Both the position numbers and the translations under genes were made by a program. A stretch of 25,060 nt of DNA, taken from NCBI GenBank assembly GCA_047974165.1, contig JBKECB010000051.1, forward strand, positions 1 through 25,060, given 5' to 3'. A model generated the notes under the pieces. That model made no database searches. It saw only the letters and a list, made by a program, of their open reading frames with translations, and was not told where the DNA came from. The stretch's first letter is position 1; the number at the start of each line of letters is the position of its first letter. Source of the DNA: Lactovum sp047974165. GTDB taxonomy: Bacteria > Bacillota > Bacilli > Lactobacillales > Streptococcaceae. Shown here one piece after another: positions 1-8,459 of the stretch.

Positions 1-1
1 T

Positions 2-529
2 TTATTTAACAAACCATACGGAGTCCTTACAAAATTTACTGATTCAGAAGGAAGGTCAAATCTCTCGGATTTTATTAATATTCCAAAGATTTATGCTGCG
101 GGTCGATTGGATAAAGATTCAGAAGGATTGTTGTTGTTGACAGATGATGGACGTTTACAGCATCGATTGACAAATCCGAGGCAAAAATCATATAAAACTT
201 ATCTAGTACAAGTTGAAGGAATTCCCAATCAAGAGGCAATTATAAAATTAAGAAATGGAGTTCTTTTAAAAGATGGTTTAACCTTAGCAGCAAAAGTTAA
301 GCTTATCTCAGAGCCAGATTGGCTTTGGGAAAGAGAAGTTCCTATAAGATTTAGAGCAAATATTCCAACAAGTTGGTTAGAAATTTCAATCAAAGAAGGT
401 AAAAATCGACAAGTAAGACGAATGACAGCTGCAGTGGGTTTTCCGACACTGCGTTTGATTCGTAGTCAAATTGCAGATTATAAGCTAGATAATTTAAAGC
501 CAGGTCATTATAAAATAATTAGTAAATAA
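2..529 (+). CDS. rluE: 23S rRNA pseudouridine synthase, RluE type (5'-truncated by window edge)
   Basis: The frame is open from base 2, so the gene begins before the window; the TTG at 107 lies inside the catalytic motif and is not the start. RsuA-family synthases isomerise a specific uridine in rRNA to pseudouridine. The catalytic block GRLDKDSEGLLLL, containing the nucleophilic aspartate, is encoded at about 101-140. The later block IPTSWLEISIKEGKNRQVRR and the following VGFPTLRLIR are distinctive of RluE, which in E. coli modifies U2457 of 23S rRNA. The N-terminal region is missing, so I cannot tell whether an S4 domain is present. The gene ends just before a strong terminator, so it belongs to an upstream transcription unit. 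Family assignment is firm; the exact target uridine is inferred from similarity remembered for E. coli RluE. Confidence 0.88.
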   Translation, partial: LFNKPYGVLTKFTDSEGRSNLSDFINIPKIYAAGRLDKDSEGLLLLTDDGRLQHRLTNPRQKSYKTYLVQVEGIPNQEAIIKLRNGVLLKDGLTLAAKVKLISEPDWLWEREVPIRFRANIPTSWLEISIKEGKNRQVRRMTAAVGFPTLRLIRSQIADYKLDNLKPGHYKIISK

Positions 530-548
530 AAGTTTATACTAATTTAGA

Positions 549-576
549 AAGTCAGATAAATTTATCTGGCTTTTTA
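549..576 (+). terminator. Rho-independent terminator after rluE
   Basis: An inverted repeat (GTCAGATA / TATCTGGC, one G-U pair) is followed directly by a run of T. It starts 20 bases after the rluE stop and ends before the mnmA promoter, so it separates the two units. Confidence 0.85.
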
Positions 577-599
577 TTTACTAGTATAAAAAAGAAATT

Positions 600-608
600 T
601 GTTATAAT
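600..608 (+). promoter_or_regulatory. Extended -10 promoter for mnmA
   Basis: TGTTATAAT is a perfect extended -10 element (TGn plus TATAAT). No good -35 is seen at 17 bases; TTTACT at 577-582 is 20 bases away. Transcription should start near 615, giving a leader of about 47 bases that contains a small inverted repeat (CCAGT 626-630 / ACTGG 638-642) and the ribosome site AGAAGGAG at 645-652. Confidence 0.7.
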
Positions 609-661
609 AATAAGATAAACTATCGCCAGTATTTCCCACTGGTCAGAAGGAGTAGATTTAA

Positions 662-1786
662 ATGATTGATAATTCAAAAGTTCGAGTGGTTGTTGGAATG
701 TCTGGAGGAGTTGATTCTAGCGTGACAGCACTTTTATTAAAAAAACAAGGTTACGATGTTGTAGGCCTTTTTATGAAAAATTGGGACGATACAGATGAAA
801 ATGGAGTCTGTACTGCAACAGAGGATTTTAAAGATGTGGCAGCAGTTGCTGATCAGATTGGGATTCCTTATTACTCAGTTAATTTTGAAAAAGAGTATTG
901 GGATCGTGTGTTTGAGTATTTCTTAGCAGAATATCGTGCAGGTCGAACACCAAATCCAGATGTGATGTGTAATAAAGAGATAAAGTTTAAAGCTTTTCTT
1001 GATTACGCAATGAGCTTGGGTGCTGATTTTATTGCGACAGGCCACTATGCTCGTCTTAAGCGTGATGAGCAAGGTAAGACTTATTTATTACGTGGAAAGG
1101 ATGATAATAAAGATCAGACTTATTTTTTAAGTCAGTTGTCAGAGTCGCAACTTAAAAAGGTTTTATTTCCATTAGGAGAACTTCAAAAATCTGAAGTTCG
1201 TCAAATTGCAGAAAAAGCAAGGCTTGCAACAGCAAAAAAGAAAGATTCGACAGGAGTTTGCTTTATTGGAGAAAAGAATTTTAAGAACTTTCTTTCTGAA
1301 TATCTGCCAGCGAAGTCTGGTAAGATGAAAACTTTTGATGGACGAGAAATGGGAATGCATGCAGGCTTGATGTATTATACGATTGGTCAGCGAGGCGGTT
1401 TAGGTATTGGAGGTCAGGCGGGTGAAAAAGAAAGTGAGCCTTGGTTTGTTGTCGGAAAAGACTTATCGACAAATACTTTATATGTTGGACAGGGTTTTCA
1501 TCATGAAGCTTTATATTCAGATAGTTTAGAGGGCTCAGGTCTTAATTTTACAAGAAAAATGCCTGAGAAGTTTGAACTTGATTGTACAGCTAAGTTTCGT
1601 TATCGACAAAAAGATGTCCCAGTCAAGGTAAAATTTGATGGTGATAAGGTTTTTGTAGAATTTAAAGAACCCGCTCGTGCAATTACTCCAGGTCAAGCAG
1701 TTGTTTTTTATGTCGAGGACGAGTGTCTGGCAGGTGCGACAATTGACCGTGCATTAAAAAATGGTAAAATAATGCAATATCAATAA
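662..1786 (+). CDS. mnmA: tRNA-specific 2-thiouridylase MnmA
   Basis: MnmA thiolates U34 at the wobble position of Lys, Glu and Gln tRNAs in the cytoplasm, using ATP to adenylate the base and a cysteine persulfide as sulfur donor. The 374-residue protein has the usual family length. The PP-loop ATP site SGGVDSS is at residues 14-20. The two catalytic cysteines are present: Cys103 in the NPDVMCN block and Cys200 in the STGVCFIGE block, matching Cys102 and Cys199 of E. coli. The GHYAR segment near residue 127 and the C-terminal beta-barrel region are also present. The start is supported by AGAAGGAG at 645-652. The gene has its own promoter after the rluE terminator and is followed after 17 bases by a hydrolase gene, probably cotranscribed. 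Confidence 0.97.
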   Translation: MIDNSKVRVVVGMSGGVDSSVTALLLKKQGYDVVGLFMKNWDDTDENGVCTATEDFKDVAAVADQIGIPYYSVNFEKEYWDRVFEYFLAEYRAGRTPNPDVMCNKEIKFKAFLDYAMSLGADFIATGHYARLKRDEQGKTYLLRGKDDNKDQTYFLSQLSESQLKKVLFPLGELQKSEVRQIAEKARLATAKKKDSTGVCFIGEKNFKNFLSEYLPAKSGKMKTFDGREMGMHAGLMYYTIGQRGGLGIGGQAGEKESEPWFVVGKDLSTNTLYVGQGFHHEALYSDSLEGSGLNFTRKMPEKFELDCTAKFRYRQKDVPVKVKFDGDKVFVEFKEPARAITPGQAVVFYVEDECLAGATIDRALKNGKIMQYQ

Positions 1787-1803
1787 AAATTAGAAAGATA
1801 AAA

Positions 1804-2721
1804 ATGAAAAAATACTGGAAAATAATTCTTTTCTTTATTGTTGTAGTTCTTCTTGTAGCTGATTTTATGGCAGTATCAAACTTCTTTGAAGTTTCTCAAG
1901 TAAGAAATGATGATAAAGTTGGACAGGTTAAAAAAGATAGCCCTAACTATTCCTTAGTTGAAAAGTTTGATCAGCTTGAAAAAGTAGAGATGACAATGAC
2001 ACATGATAATCTAGAGCAAAAAGCATGGTATGTCCCTGCAGAAAAAAAGACAAATCAAACGGTGATTGTTGTTCATGGTTATCGCTCAGATAAGACGGCG
2101 ATGCGTCAATATGGACAGCTTTTCCATGAGTTAGGTTATAATGTGTTGATGCCTGATAATCGAGCTGCTGGAGAATCTGAAGGTCAGCTTATTAGTTATG
2201 GATTTTGGGAAAAGTATGATCTTATTTCTTGGGCAAATCAACTTGTAGCTGATACTCCAACTGTTGATATTACATTATTTGGTTTGTCTATGGGTGCAGC
2301 TACTGTAATGATGGCCTCATCGGAAGAAAGTCTGCCTTCTAATGTTCAACGTGTGATTGAAGATTGTGGTTATAGTAATGTTTGGGATGAGACGGTTTAT
2401 CAAGGAAAGCAAATGTATGATATCCCAACAGAACCTTTTCTTTATCAGGTTTCAGCGATGTCAAAAATACGTGATGGTTGGTTTTATCAAGAAGCTGACG
2501 TGATGAAAGCCCTTGCAAAAAATGAGCTTCCAATTTTATTAATCCATGGAGATAAGGATGACTATGTTCCAACTGCAATGCTGACTGAAAATTATAATGC
2601 TGTAAAAAAAGGAACGGCAAAAGAAAAGCTACTTGTAAAGGGAGCAGAACATGCTAAATCATTTGAAACAAATCCAGAACTTTATCGTCAGACGATCTCT
2701 GCCTTTCTAAAGAAGTATTAA
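1804..2721 (+). CDS. Membrane-anchored alpha/beta hydrolase
   Basis: The 305-residue protein begins with one hydrophobic helix at residues 6-22 after a short basic start, so it is probably anchored with the hydrolase domain outside the membrane, or is a secreted protein with an uncleaved signal. The alpha/beta hydrolase fold is shown by the HGYR oxyanion strand at 91-94, the nucleophile elbow GLSMG with Ser162, the likely catalytic Asp252 in the HGDKDDYVP segment, and His283 in AEHAKSF. The set resembles the B. subtilis YqkD group of extracellular hydrolases; the substrate is unknown. The ribosome site is weak (AGAAAG), and the gene lies 17 bases after mnmA, so coupled expression is likely. 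It ends at a terminator shared with the converging murE. Confidence 0.85.
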   Translation: MKKYWKIILFFIVVVLLVADFMAVSNFFEVSQVRNDDKVGQVKKDSPNYSLVEKFDQLEKVEMTMTHDNLEQKAWYVPAEKKTNQTVIVVHGYRSDKTAMRQYGQLFHELGYNVLMPDNRAAGESEGQLISYGFWEKYDLISWANQLVADTPTVDITLFGLSMGAATVMMASSEESLPSNVQRVIEDCGYSNVWDETVYQGKQMYDIPTEPFLYQVSAMSKIRDGWFYQEADVMKALAKNELPILLIHGDKDDYVPTAMLTENYNAVKKGTAKEKLLVKGAEHAKSFETNPELYRQTISAFLKKY

Positions 2722-2722
2722 T

Positions 2723-2752
2723 AAAAAGCTTGAGAAATCTCGAGCTTTTTTA
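2723..2752. terminator. Bidirectional terminator between the hydrolase gene and murE
   Basis: AAAAAGCTTGAG and CTCGAGCTTTTTT form a hairpin with a short AAT-type loop, with A and T runs on its two sides. It lies in the 35-base gap between two converging genes and can terminate both. Confidence 0.85.
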
Positions 2753-2756
2753 AAAT

Positions 2757-4256
2757 TTATTTTTTAGCTAGGTATTTTTTAGCTAGGATAAGATCAGAGG
2801 GATAATCTAGCCATTTCCCTTTAACTTTTTGAAAAGCCTCAGTTCCTTTAGCAAGTAATACGAGAATATCACCTTTATTTGCTCGTTCAAAAGCTTTTTG
2901 AATAGCTTCTTGTCGATCCTCGATAATTTCATATTGAGCTTGAGGCATGTAACTTGCGATTTCTTCACAAATTTTCTGAACACTTTCAAACTGTGGATCT
3001 TCTGCAGTTAGGTAAGTATAATCAGCATATTTTCCGATAACATCTGCAAAGTCTTTTCTACGTTGATAGGCCTTTTCACCTGGTGCACCACCAATTGCAA
3101 TAAGCTTATTTTCTGGAAAATCTTGTCTTAATGAATCAAAAAGTGCTGAGAAACTCATTAAATTATGGGCGTAATCGATAACAGCTGTAATCCCTTTATT
3201 TTCAATAATATTCATGCGACCTGGAATTTCAGTTTTGATAAGTCCTTCGCGAATAGACTTATTGTTAATGCCTAACATCTTTGCCATAGCAATTGCTGCA
3301 GTTGCATTTTCAATATTAAAAAGTCCGAGTGTAGAGATACGAAAGCTTTCATTGAAGTCTATTTTTTCAGAGCTGACGGTAAAACTTTGAAAAACTCCTT
3401 CTCTTTTAACATTATGATAATAAAAATTAACACTATCTTTATTTTTTTCAGAGCCATATAGGATAATTTCTTTTGTTAAATTAGATGACTTTGCAGTTTG
3501 TAAAATTCGTTCAAAATGGTCACTGTCTTTATTTATAAGGATATGTGAAGCATTTTTCATTAACTCTAACTTACATGAAATATAATCTTCAAAATTAGAA
3601 TGCTCAGCAGGGCTAATGTGATCTTCAGCAATATTTAACCAAATGGCATATTTAAAGGCTATATTTAAGACACGTTTCATTTTATAGGCCTGAGAAGTCA
3701 CCTCCATGGTAAAGTAAGGGAGCTTTGATGCACGAGCTTCGTCTAAAAAGTTCTGGAGGTCAAAAGCTTCAGGTGTTGTATTATGTGAAGCTTCATGACG
3801 TAAGCCTGTGATTGTTTCTTCTGTTCCCATTAATCCTGTTTCTTTTTGACAGGCATAGTCTAGGATGTTCTTTAAAAAATAAGCAACAGTTGTCTTACCT
3901 TTTGTTCCTGTAATTCCAATTAGATTAAGATCTTTGGCTGGATTTTCATAAAATATAGGGGCAATTAAAGAAATGGTAAGACGGACATCTGTCACGATAA
4001 TTCTTGCATGACTAGAATTTTCTAAGAAATCTTTTTCAGCAAGGTAGCAAATTGCTCCTTTTTGTAGTGCTTCTTCAAGATAATTAAGTTTAAAGTGAAT
4101 TCCTTTACAAAAAAATAAAGTATTTTCTTTAATATTAGAAGAATCATAAGAAATATGATCAAAGTCAGAAATATTTTCGATATTTTTAGTTTCAACTAAG
4201 AGTTGATGTTCAGTTAATAAATTTAGGACTTGTTTTAAAGAAATTTTATGTGTCAT
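2757..4256 (-). CDS. murE: UDP-N-acetylmuramoyl-tripeptide synthetase MurE, probably L-lysine adding
   Basis: MurE adds the third residue of the stem peptide to UDP-MurNAc-L-Ala-D-Glu in the cytoplasm with ATP. The 499-residue protein shows the Mur ligase order: an N-terminal UDP-binding domain (about 1-110), the ATP P-loop GTKGKTT at 117-123, the segment TMEVTSQAY near 183-191, a lysine in CKLEL (Lys229) fitting the carbamylated residue, and the C-terminal domain with PGRMN (345-349) and DYAHN (361-365). The DNPR motif of diaminopimelate-adding enzymes is absent; the matching region reads TAEDPQ at 417-422, which fits the lysine type of streptococci. There is no ribosome site before the ATG; instead TATAAT ends six bases upstream, so the transcript may be leaderless. 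It is divergent from the two fem genes. Confidence 0.93.
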   Translation of the reverse strand: MTHKISLKQVLNLLTEHQLLVETKNIENISDFDHISYDSSNIKENTLFFCKGIHFKLNYLEEALQKGAICYLAEKDFLENSSHARIIVTDVRLTISLIAPIFYENPAKDLNLIGITGTKGKTTVAYFLKNILDYACQKETGLMGTEETITGLRHEASHNTTPEAFDLQNFLDEARASKLPYFTMEVTSQAYKMKRVLNIAFKYAIWLNIAEDHISPAEHSNFEDYISCKLELMKNASHILINKDSDHFERILQTAKSSNLTKEIILYGSEKNKDSVNFYYHNVKREGVFQSFTVSSEKIDFNESFRISTLGLFNIENATAAIAMAKMLGINNKSIREGLIKTEIPGRMNIIENKGITAVIDYAHNLMSFSALFDSLRQDFPENKLIAIGGAPGEKAYQRRKDFADVIGKYADYTYLTAEDPQFESVQKICEEIASYMPQAQYEIIEDRQEAIQKAFERANKGDILVLLAKGTEAFQKVKGKWLDYPSDLILAKKYLAKK

Positions 4257-4262
4257 GTTTTT

Positions 4263-4268
4263 ATTATA
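4263..4268 (-). promoter_or_regulatory. -10 element of murE, six bases from its ATG
   Basis: Read on the minus strand, TATAAT is followed by AAAAAC and then the murE ATG. Initiation about seven bases after the hexamer would fall on or next to the A of the ATG. No convincing -35 and no Shine-Dalgarno sequence is seen. Confidence 0.6.
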
Positions 4269-4334
4269 CTATATCTTTTGAGAACTCTTATTTTTTAGTA
4301 GATAAAATATTAAAATTAAAAAGTAAATCTCATA

Positions 4335-4343
4335 TGTTATAAT
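4335..4343 (+). promoter_or_regulatory. Extended -10 promoter of the first fem gene, six bases from its ATG
   Basis: TGTTATAAT is a perfect extended -10, identical to the one before mnmA. It is followed by AAAGGA and then ATG at 4350. The AAAGGA touches the ATG with no spacer, so it cannot act as a normal ribosome site. A leaderless mRNA is predicted. Confidence 0.65.
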
Positions 4344-4349
4344 AAAGGA

Positions 4350-5585
4350 ATGGAAAATTTAAGATTTCAAGAGATTAATCTTGCACGTTATGAGGAGCTT
4401 GAAAAGCAATGTCAACAATTGAATTTTATGCAAAGTTCAGCAATGGCCCAGATTTTTCAAGCTAAATCATATGAACTTTACTATTTTGAAGCTCTAAAAG
4501 GTGAACAAGTTAAAATGATAGCCTTTATGACCTCAGTTTCTATTTTTGGAGGAAAAAAATTTGAGTTAAGATTTGCTCCAAGCTTTTTATCTGGAGACTT
4601 TGAAGATGAAATTTTCTTTAGCTTTTTAAAATTTTTGAAAAAATTTGTTAAGGATAAGTCAGCTTTGATTTTAAAAGTTGTTCCTAATTTGGATTGGAAA
4701 TATTATTCAGATAATCAAGAGCTTTTGGCTGAAAAAAATCCAGATTTTAAATCTCAAATGCAAGCCTTGTCTTTTGAAAAAACAAGTCCAGAAATTGGAT
4801 ATGATGAAGGTGAACCGACTTGGCATTATGTTAAAGTCTTGTCTGAAATTAAAGACGAGAAAAGCTTGTTAAAGACTTATTCAACACTTGGCAAACGCTC
4901 AATTAAAAAAACAAAGCAATTTGAAATTTGTATCCGTAGGCTTACTTATGATGAGCTTTCTGACTTTAAAAAAGTAACAGAGCTGACAAGTAAACGCCGA
5001 GGGTATCGTGATCATGATTTATCTTATTACCAACACTTTTACCAAAAATTTGGAGAAAGTGTTGACTTTTTAGTAGCAGAGATTAATTTTGAAAATTATC
5101 AGAAAAGTTTAAAAGAGCAAATTATAAAGTTAAAAGAACAGATTGAAAAAAATCAATCTGTTAAAAAAGAAAAGCAACGAGAAACTTGGAAAAATCAACT
5201 ATCTTCCAACGAAAAGCGTTTGCTAGAGCTTAGTCCTCTTTTAGAAAAATATAAGGGACAAGCAGTAGTTTTAGCTGCAGCTTTATTTGTAGAAACAAAA
5301 AGTGAAAAGATTTATTTATTTGGTGGCTCTTATGAGGAATTTAAAAACTTTTGTGGCCCTTATGCGATTCAATACTTTGCAATGACAGATGCAATAAAAA
5401 AGTCAATTCCTTTATATAATTTCTATGGGATTACAGGAAGCTTTGATGGAGGAGATGGTGTTCTTAAATTCAAACAAAACTTTAAAGGATATTCTGTCCA
5501 AAAGCAAGGAGCATTTACATATTATCCTCAAGTAATGAAGTATAAATTTATTCACGGGCTAAAGAAAATACTAAGGAGATATTAA
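4350..5585 (+). CDS. FemABX-family peptidoglycan branch aminoacyltransferase (MurM/MurN-like), first of two
   Basis: Proteins of this family transfer amino acids from aminoacyl-tRNA to the epsilon-amino group of stem-peptide lysine on lipid II, at the inner face of the membrane. The 411-residue protein shows two GNAT-like halves: an N-terminal half ending near residue 165, and a second half with the conserved LFGGSYEEF block (323-331) followed by GPYAIQYFAM, and the NFYGITGSFDGGDGVLKFK segment (357-375). Between them, residues about 248-302 are rich in Lys, Glu and Gln and predict the two-helix coiled-coil arm typical of FemA and MurM. The second transferase follows after five bases. murE is divergent and the flippase converges, which supports a role in lipid II branching. 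Whether it is MurM-like or MurN-like, and which amino acid it adds, cannot be read from the sequence. Confidence 0.88.
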   Translation: MENLRFQEINLARYEELEKQCQQLNFMQSSAMAQIFQAKSYELYYFEALKGEQVKMIAFMTSVSIFGGKKFELRFAPSFLSGDFEDEIFFSFLKFLKKFVKDKSALILKVVPNLDWKYYSDNQELLAEKNPDFKSQMQALSFEKTSPEIGYDEGEPTWHYVKVLSEIKDEKSLLKTYSTLGKRSIKKTKQFEICIRRLTYDELSDFKKVTELTSKRRGYRDHDLSYYQHFYQKFGESVDFLVAEINFENYQKSLKEQIIKLKEQIEKNQSVKKEKQRETWKNQLSSNEKRLLELSPLLEKYKGQAVVLAAALFVETKSEKIYLFGGSYEEFKNFCGPYAIQYFAMTDAIKKSIPLYNFYGITGSFDGGDGVLKFKQNFKGYSVQKQGAFTYYPQVMKYKFIHGLKKILRRY

Positions 5586-5590
5586 ATTAA

Positions 5591-6793
5591 ATGAAATTTC
5601 AAATTCAAATTAATGCTCAACAGCATGATAATTTTATTAAAAAACATCCTTTAGGAAATTTATTACAGTCCTCTGATTGGGCAAAGGTAAAGGATAACTG
5701 GAAGTCAGAACTTATTAGTATCTTGGATGACAGAGATGAGATTCTAGCTTCAAGTCTAGTTTTGATTAAAACTCTACCTCTTGGTTATAGTATGTTGTAT
5801 ATCCCCAGAGGTCCTATTTTGGATTTTAAAGATGAAAAACTTTTAGACTTTTATCTGATAGAACTAAAAAAATGGGCAAAAACAAGAAAAGCTTTATTTA
5901 TAAAGTTTGATCCTAACATTATTTATGAAACAGGAAAATTTAAGGCTGACATGAGTAAAAATTCTGAGGCGGAGCAATTAATTAACTTATTGAAAAGAAA
6001 AGGAATTAAGCATTCTGGCTTTACGATGGGCGTTTCTGATACAATTCAGCCTCGTGTCCAAGCAAATGAAGCTCTGACTGAAAAAATAGAGTCTATTTAT
6101 CCCAAACATACCCGTCGATTGATGAAAGATGCTATGATGCGTGGTGTAAAAGTGTCACGGGTTGATGAGTCAGGATTAAAGGAATTCAGTCGTCTGATTG
6201 ATCTGACTGAAAATAGGAAGTCAGTTTCTTTAAGAAATTTTGATTATTTTCAAAAATTAATGTCAATGTACAAAGAAGATGCTTATCTTCATTTGGCAAC
6301 AGTAAATGTTGTAGAAAAACAAGAAGAACTAAAAAAAATACTTATTCAGATAGAAAAAGATCTGAGTGAAACATCTGAAGAGCAGAAGAAAAGATTGACA
6401 CGTTTAACAGATCAAAAACGATCAACTGAAAAGTATATTAAAGAACTTGAGAGTTTTGACTCTGAAGCAGAAGATTGTGTGATTGCAGGGATACTCTCTA
6501 TAAAGTTTGGAGAAACAGTAGAGATGCTCTATGCAGGAATGGATGAAAAATTTAAGAAATTTTATCCTCAGTATCTGCTTTATACTCTGACTTTTCAAGA
6601 GTCCTTTGAAGCTGGTGCTCATTGGGCAAATATGGGAGGAATTAAAGGAACTTTAGATGATGGTTTATCAAAATTCAAGAGTAATTTCAATCCAGATGTT
6701 CAATTTCTAGTTGGTGAGTTTACATTAGCAGTGCATCCTTTCTTATCTTCTGTGGGACTTTGGGCATATAATAAAAGAAAGTCATCACATTAA
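5591..6793 (+). CDS. FemABX-family peptidoglycan branch aminoacyltransferase (MurM/MurN-like), second of two
   Basis: This 400-residue relative of the preceding protein probably adds another residue to the same branch. It has the family opening GNLLQSSDWAKVK (22-34), the RGP turn at 73-75, the segment YPKHTRRLMKDA (170-181), and the late motifs AGMDEKFKKFYPQYLL (315-330) and NMGGIKGTLDDGLSKFK (347-363). Residues about 241-288 form the predicted coiled-coil arm. The start is supported by AAGGAGAT at 5574-5581. The two proteins are clearly different within the family, as MurM and MurN are in pneumococcus, so sequential addition of two residues is a reasonable inference. The gene ends at a terminator shared with the converging flippase gene. 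Confidence 0.88.
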   Translation: MKFQIQINAQQHDNFIKKHPLGNLLQSSDWAKVKDNWKSELISILDDRDEILASSLVLIKTLPLGYSMLYIPRGPILDFKDEKLLDFYLIELKKWAKTRKALFIKFDPNIIYETGKFKADMSKNSEAEQLINLLKRKGIKHSGFTMGVSDTIQPRVQANEALTEKIESIYPKHTRRLMKDAMMRGVKVSRVDESGLKEFSRLIDLTENRKSVSLRNFDYFQKLMSMYKEDAYLHLATVNVVEKQEELKKILIQIEKDLSETSEEQKKRLTRLTDQKRSTEKYIKELESFDSEAEDCVIAGILSIKFGETVEMLYAGMDEKFKKFYPQYLLYTLTFQESFEAGAHWANMGGIKGTLDDGLSKFKSNFNPDVQFLVGEFTLAVHPFLSSVGLWAYNKRKSSH

Positions 6794-6817
6794 AAAAAGC
6801 CAGATGGCTTTTTTAAT
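6792..6817. terminator. Bidirectional terminator between the second fem gene and the flippase gene
   Basis: AAAAAAAGCC and GGCTTTTTTAA form a hairpin around an AGAT loop in the 25-base gap between two converging genes. A runs on one side and T runs on the other allow termination in both directions. Confidence 0.85.
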
Positions 6818-6818
6818 T

Positions 6819-8453
6819 TCAAATATGTAATTTATTTCGAATTTTTCTTCCTCTTTCACCCATTAACTTTTCTAAAAGTCCGGTCTTAGCGGCTAAAAAT
6901 AAATAGCTATAAAGTCCTAAAGTACCAGCAAGGATAATAATAATTAAAGAAGAGATAAAGTTATCAGCAGGAATTACTTGCCGATATAGAAATTGTATGA
7001 TAACAACAATAAAACTCATGACTAGAGTTAATAAACTGATACTGATACAGATGTGTAAAAGTTCTTTTATATCAAAGTGGCTTATTTCCTTGATTTTTCG
7101 AATAGTCAAGAAAATCCCAACTAGAAAGGCAATTGTTGTTGCTATGAGTGGGCCATAAACTTCAAAAAGAAGAATAGAAGGAACTTGAATGATTATTTTA
7201 ATTAAAAGTGTGAGAGAAAAGTAGAGCATTGCTTTTTTATTTTCATGCATTGATTGTAAAAATAGCCAAGATAAAGCTAGAAGAGTTAAGATGAAGCTCT
7301 GTAGACTTGCATAAATAAAAAGTCGTTCTTGGAGTAAATTTGGACTGCTATAAAAAAGGGTATAGATAGGCTTTGCTAGTAAAGAAACTCCAACTACAGC
7401 AGGAAGCATAAAAGCAACAAAAAATTGAAAGTTATAACTGATAAGGTAAGATACCTCTTGCATTTTTTTCTTTGTAAAAGCAGTAGTAATTAAAGGAAGA
7501 CCAACATCTCCAAGAGTTAGAGCAACAGCGATTAAAATCATTGTAATTTTATCTGTATTTGCAGAGAAGTAAGCAAAGAAATCGTTAAGTTCAACACGTG
7601 AAAAGTCTGTTGAAGCAAGCATGACATTTACAAAAGACATCTGATCAATCAACTTAAAAATCTGAATAGCTGACCCAGTAATTACAAAAGGAAGAGCTGT
7701 AATGACAGTTTGCTTTAAGAGAGGAAAAGCTCTAACAGTTTGTTTGCTTTCTTTTGGAGAGAGAAAGTTTTTTAGATCATTATTTTTTACTAAGTTAATA
7801 AATAAGACCAAACAACTGGCAAGCATTCCAATAAAAGCAGCAGTTGTTGACTGAGTGACAGCAGCCTGCCAGTTTTTATTACCAAGCTGCATGATAATAT
7901 AAGTGGTAACAAGCATCCAAATGATACGAATAATCTGCTCATAAACCTGACTAATTGCAAAAGTTTTCATGTCATTTAAGCCTTGGAAATAACCGCGAAT
8001 AACAGACATGGCAGGGAAAATAAGGATAGATAGAGATAAACTTCTCATAACAGGAATTAATGCCTTATCTCCACCAGATGCTATGGCAAGAGCAGGGGCA
8101 AAAAAGTAAAGAAAGGCAGACATGATAATTCCAAGTACCAACATGAAAAGAAACATCTGTCTGACTAAGCGATAAGTCATATTTTTATCATCTAAAGCAT
8201 TATAGTGTGCAACTTCTTTTGCAATTGCAACAGGAATTCCTACAGTTGATAAAAGAAGGAAGAGAGCATAGATATTGTACCCCATTGAAAATAAAGTATT
8301 TGCTTGATTACTGTAAGGAGACATCCAAGCATACCATGGAATGATGTAAAGAGCACCTAGTAAACGAGAAATAATATTTGCCATACTCAGCCAAGCAGTG
8401 CCTGTAAGCATCTTTTCTTGTTGGAGCTGATTATCAGTATTTGAATTATTCAT
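6819..8453 (-). CDS. Polytopic MOP-superfamily flippase, YtgP/MurJ-like lipid II exporter
   Basis: The protein, about 544 residues, is hydrophobic throughout with around 14 predicted membrane helices and carries polysaccharide-export signatures such as RGYFQGLNDMK and AISQVYEQIIRI about 155-180 residues in. It most resembles the Gram-positive YtgP branch of MurJ, which moves lipid II across the membrane; its neighbours make and branch lipid II, which agrees. A GTG at 8468 would give a longer protein, but it lies inside the spacer of a predicted promoter (TTGATT, 17 bases, CAAAAT) whose -10 ends six bases before the ATG at 8453. I therefore prefer the ATG. There is no clear ribosome site for either start. 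Another wall-polysaccharide flippase remains possible. Confidence 0.85.
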   Translation of the reverse strand: MNNSNTDNQLQQEKMLTGTAWLSMANIISRLLGALYIIPWYAWMSPYSNQANTLFSMGYNIYALFLLLSTVGIPVAIAKEVAHYNALDDKNMTYRLVRQMFLFMLVLGIIMSAFLYFFAPALAIASGGDKALIPVMRSLSLSILIFPAMSVIRGYFQGLNDMKTFAISQVYEQIIRIIWMLVTTYIIMQLGNKNWQAAVTQSTTAAFIGMLASCLVLFINLVKNNDLKNFLSPKESKQTVRAFPLLKQTVITALPFVITGSAIQIFKLIDQMSFVNVMLASTDFSRVELNDFFAYFSANTDKITMILIAVALTLGDVGLPLITTAFTKKKMQEVSYLISYNFQFFVAFMLPAVVGVSLLAKPIYTLFYSSPNLLQERLFIYASLQSFILTLLALSWLFLQSMHENKKAMLYFSLTLLIKIIIQVPSILLFEVYGPLIATTIAFLVGIFLTIRKIKEISHFDIKELLHICISISLLTLVMSFIVVIIQFLYRQVIPADNFISSLIIIILAGTLGLYSYLFLAAKTGLLEKLMGERGRKIRNKLHI

Positions 8454-8459
8454 TTCTCT

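Noticed and set aside
1172..1472. Reverse-strand open frames inside mnmA
   Set aside because: They lie wholly within a gene with all MnmA motifs, have no ribosome sites, and their composition is that of antisense shadows.
4344..4349. AAAGGA as ribosome site of the first fem gene
   Set aside because: It touches the ATG with no spacing, so it cannot pair with 16S rRNA while the start codon is in the P site; it is also within the initiating region of the promoter.
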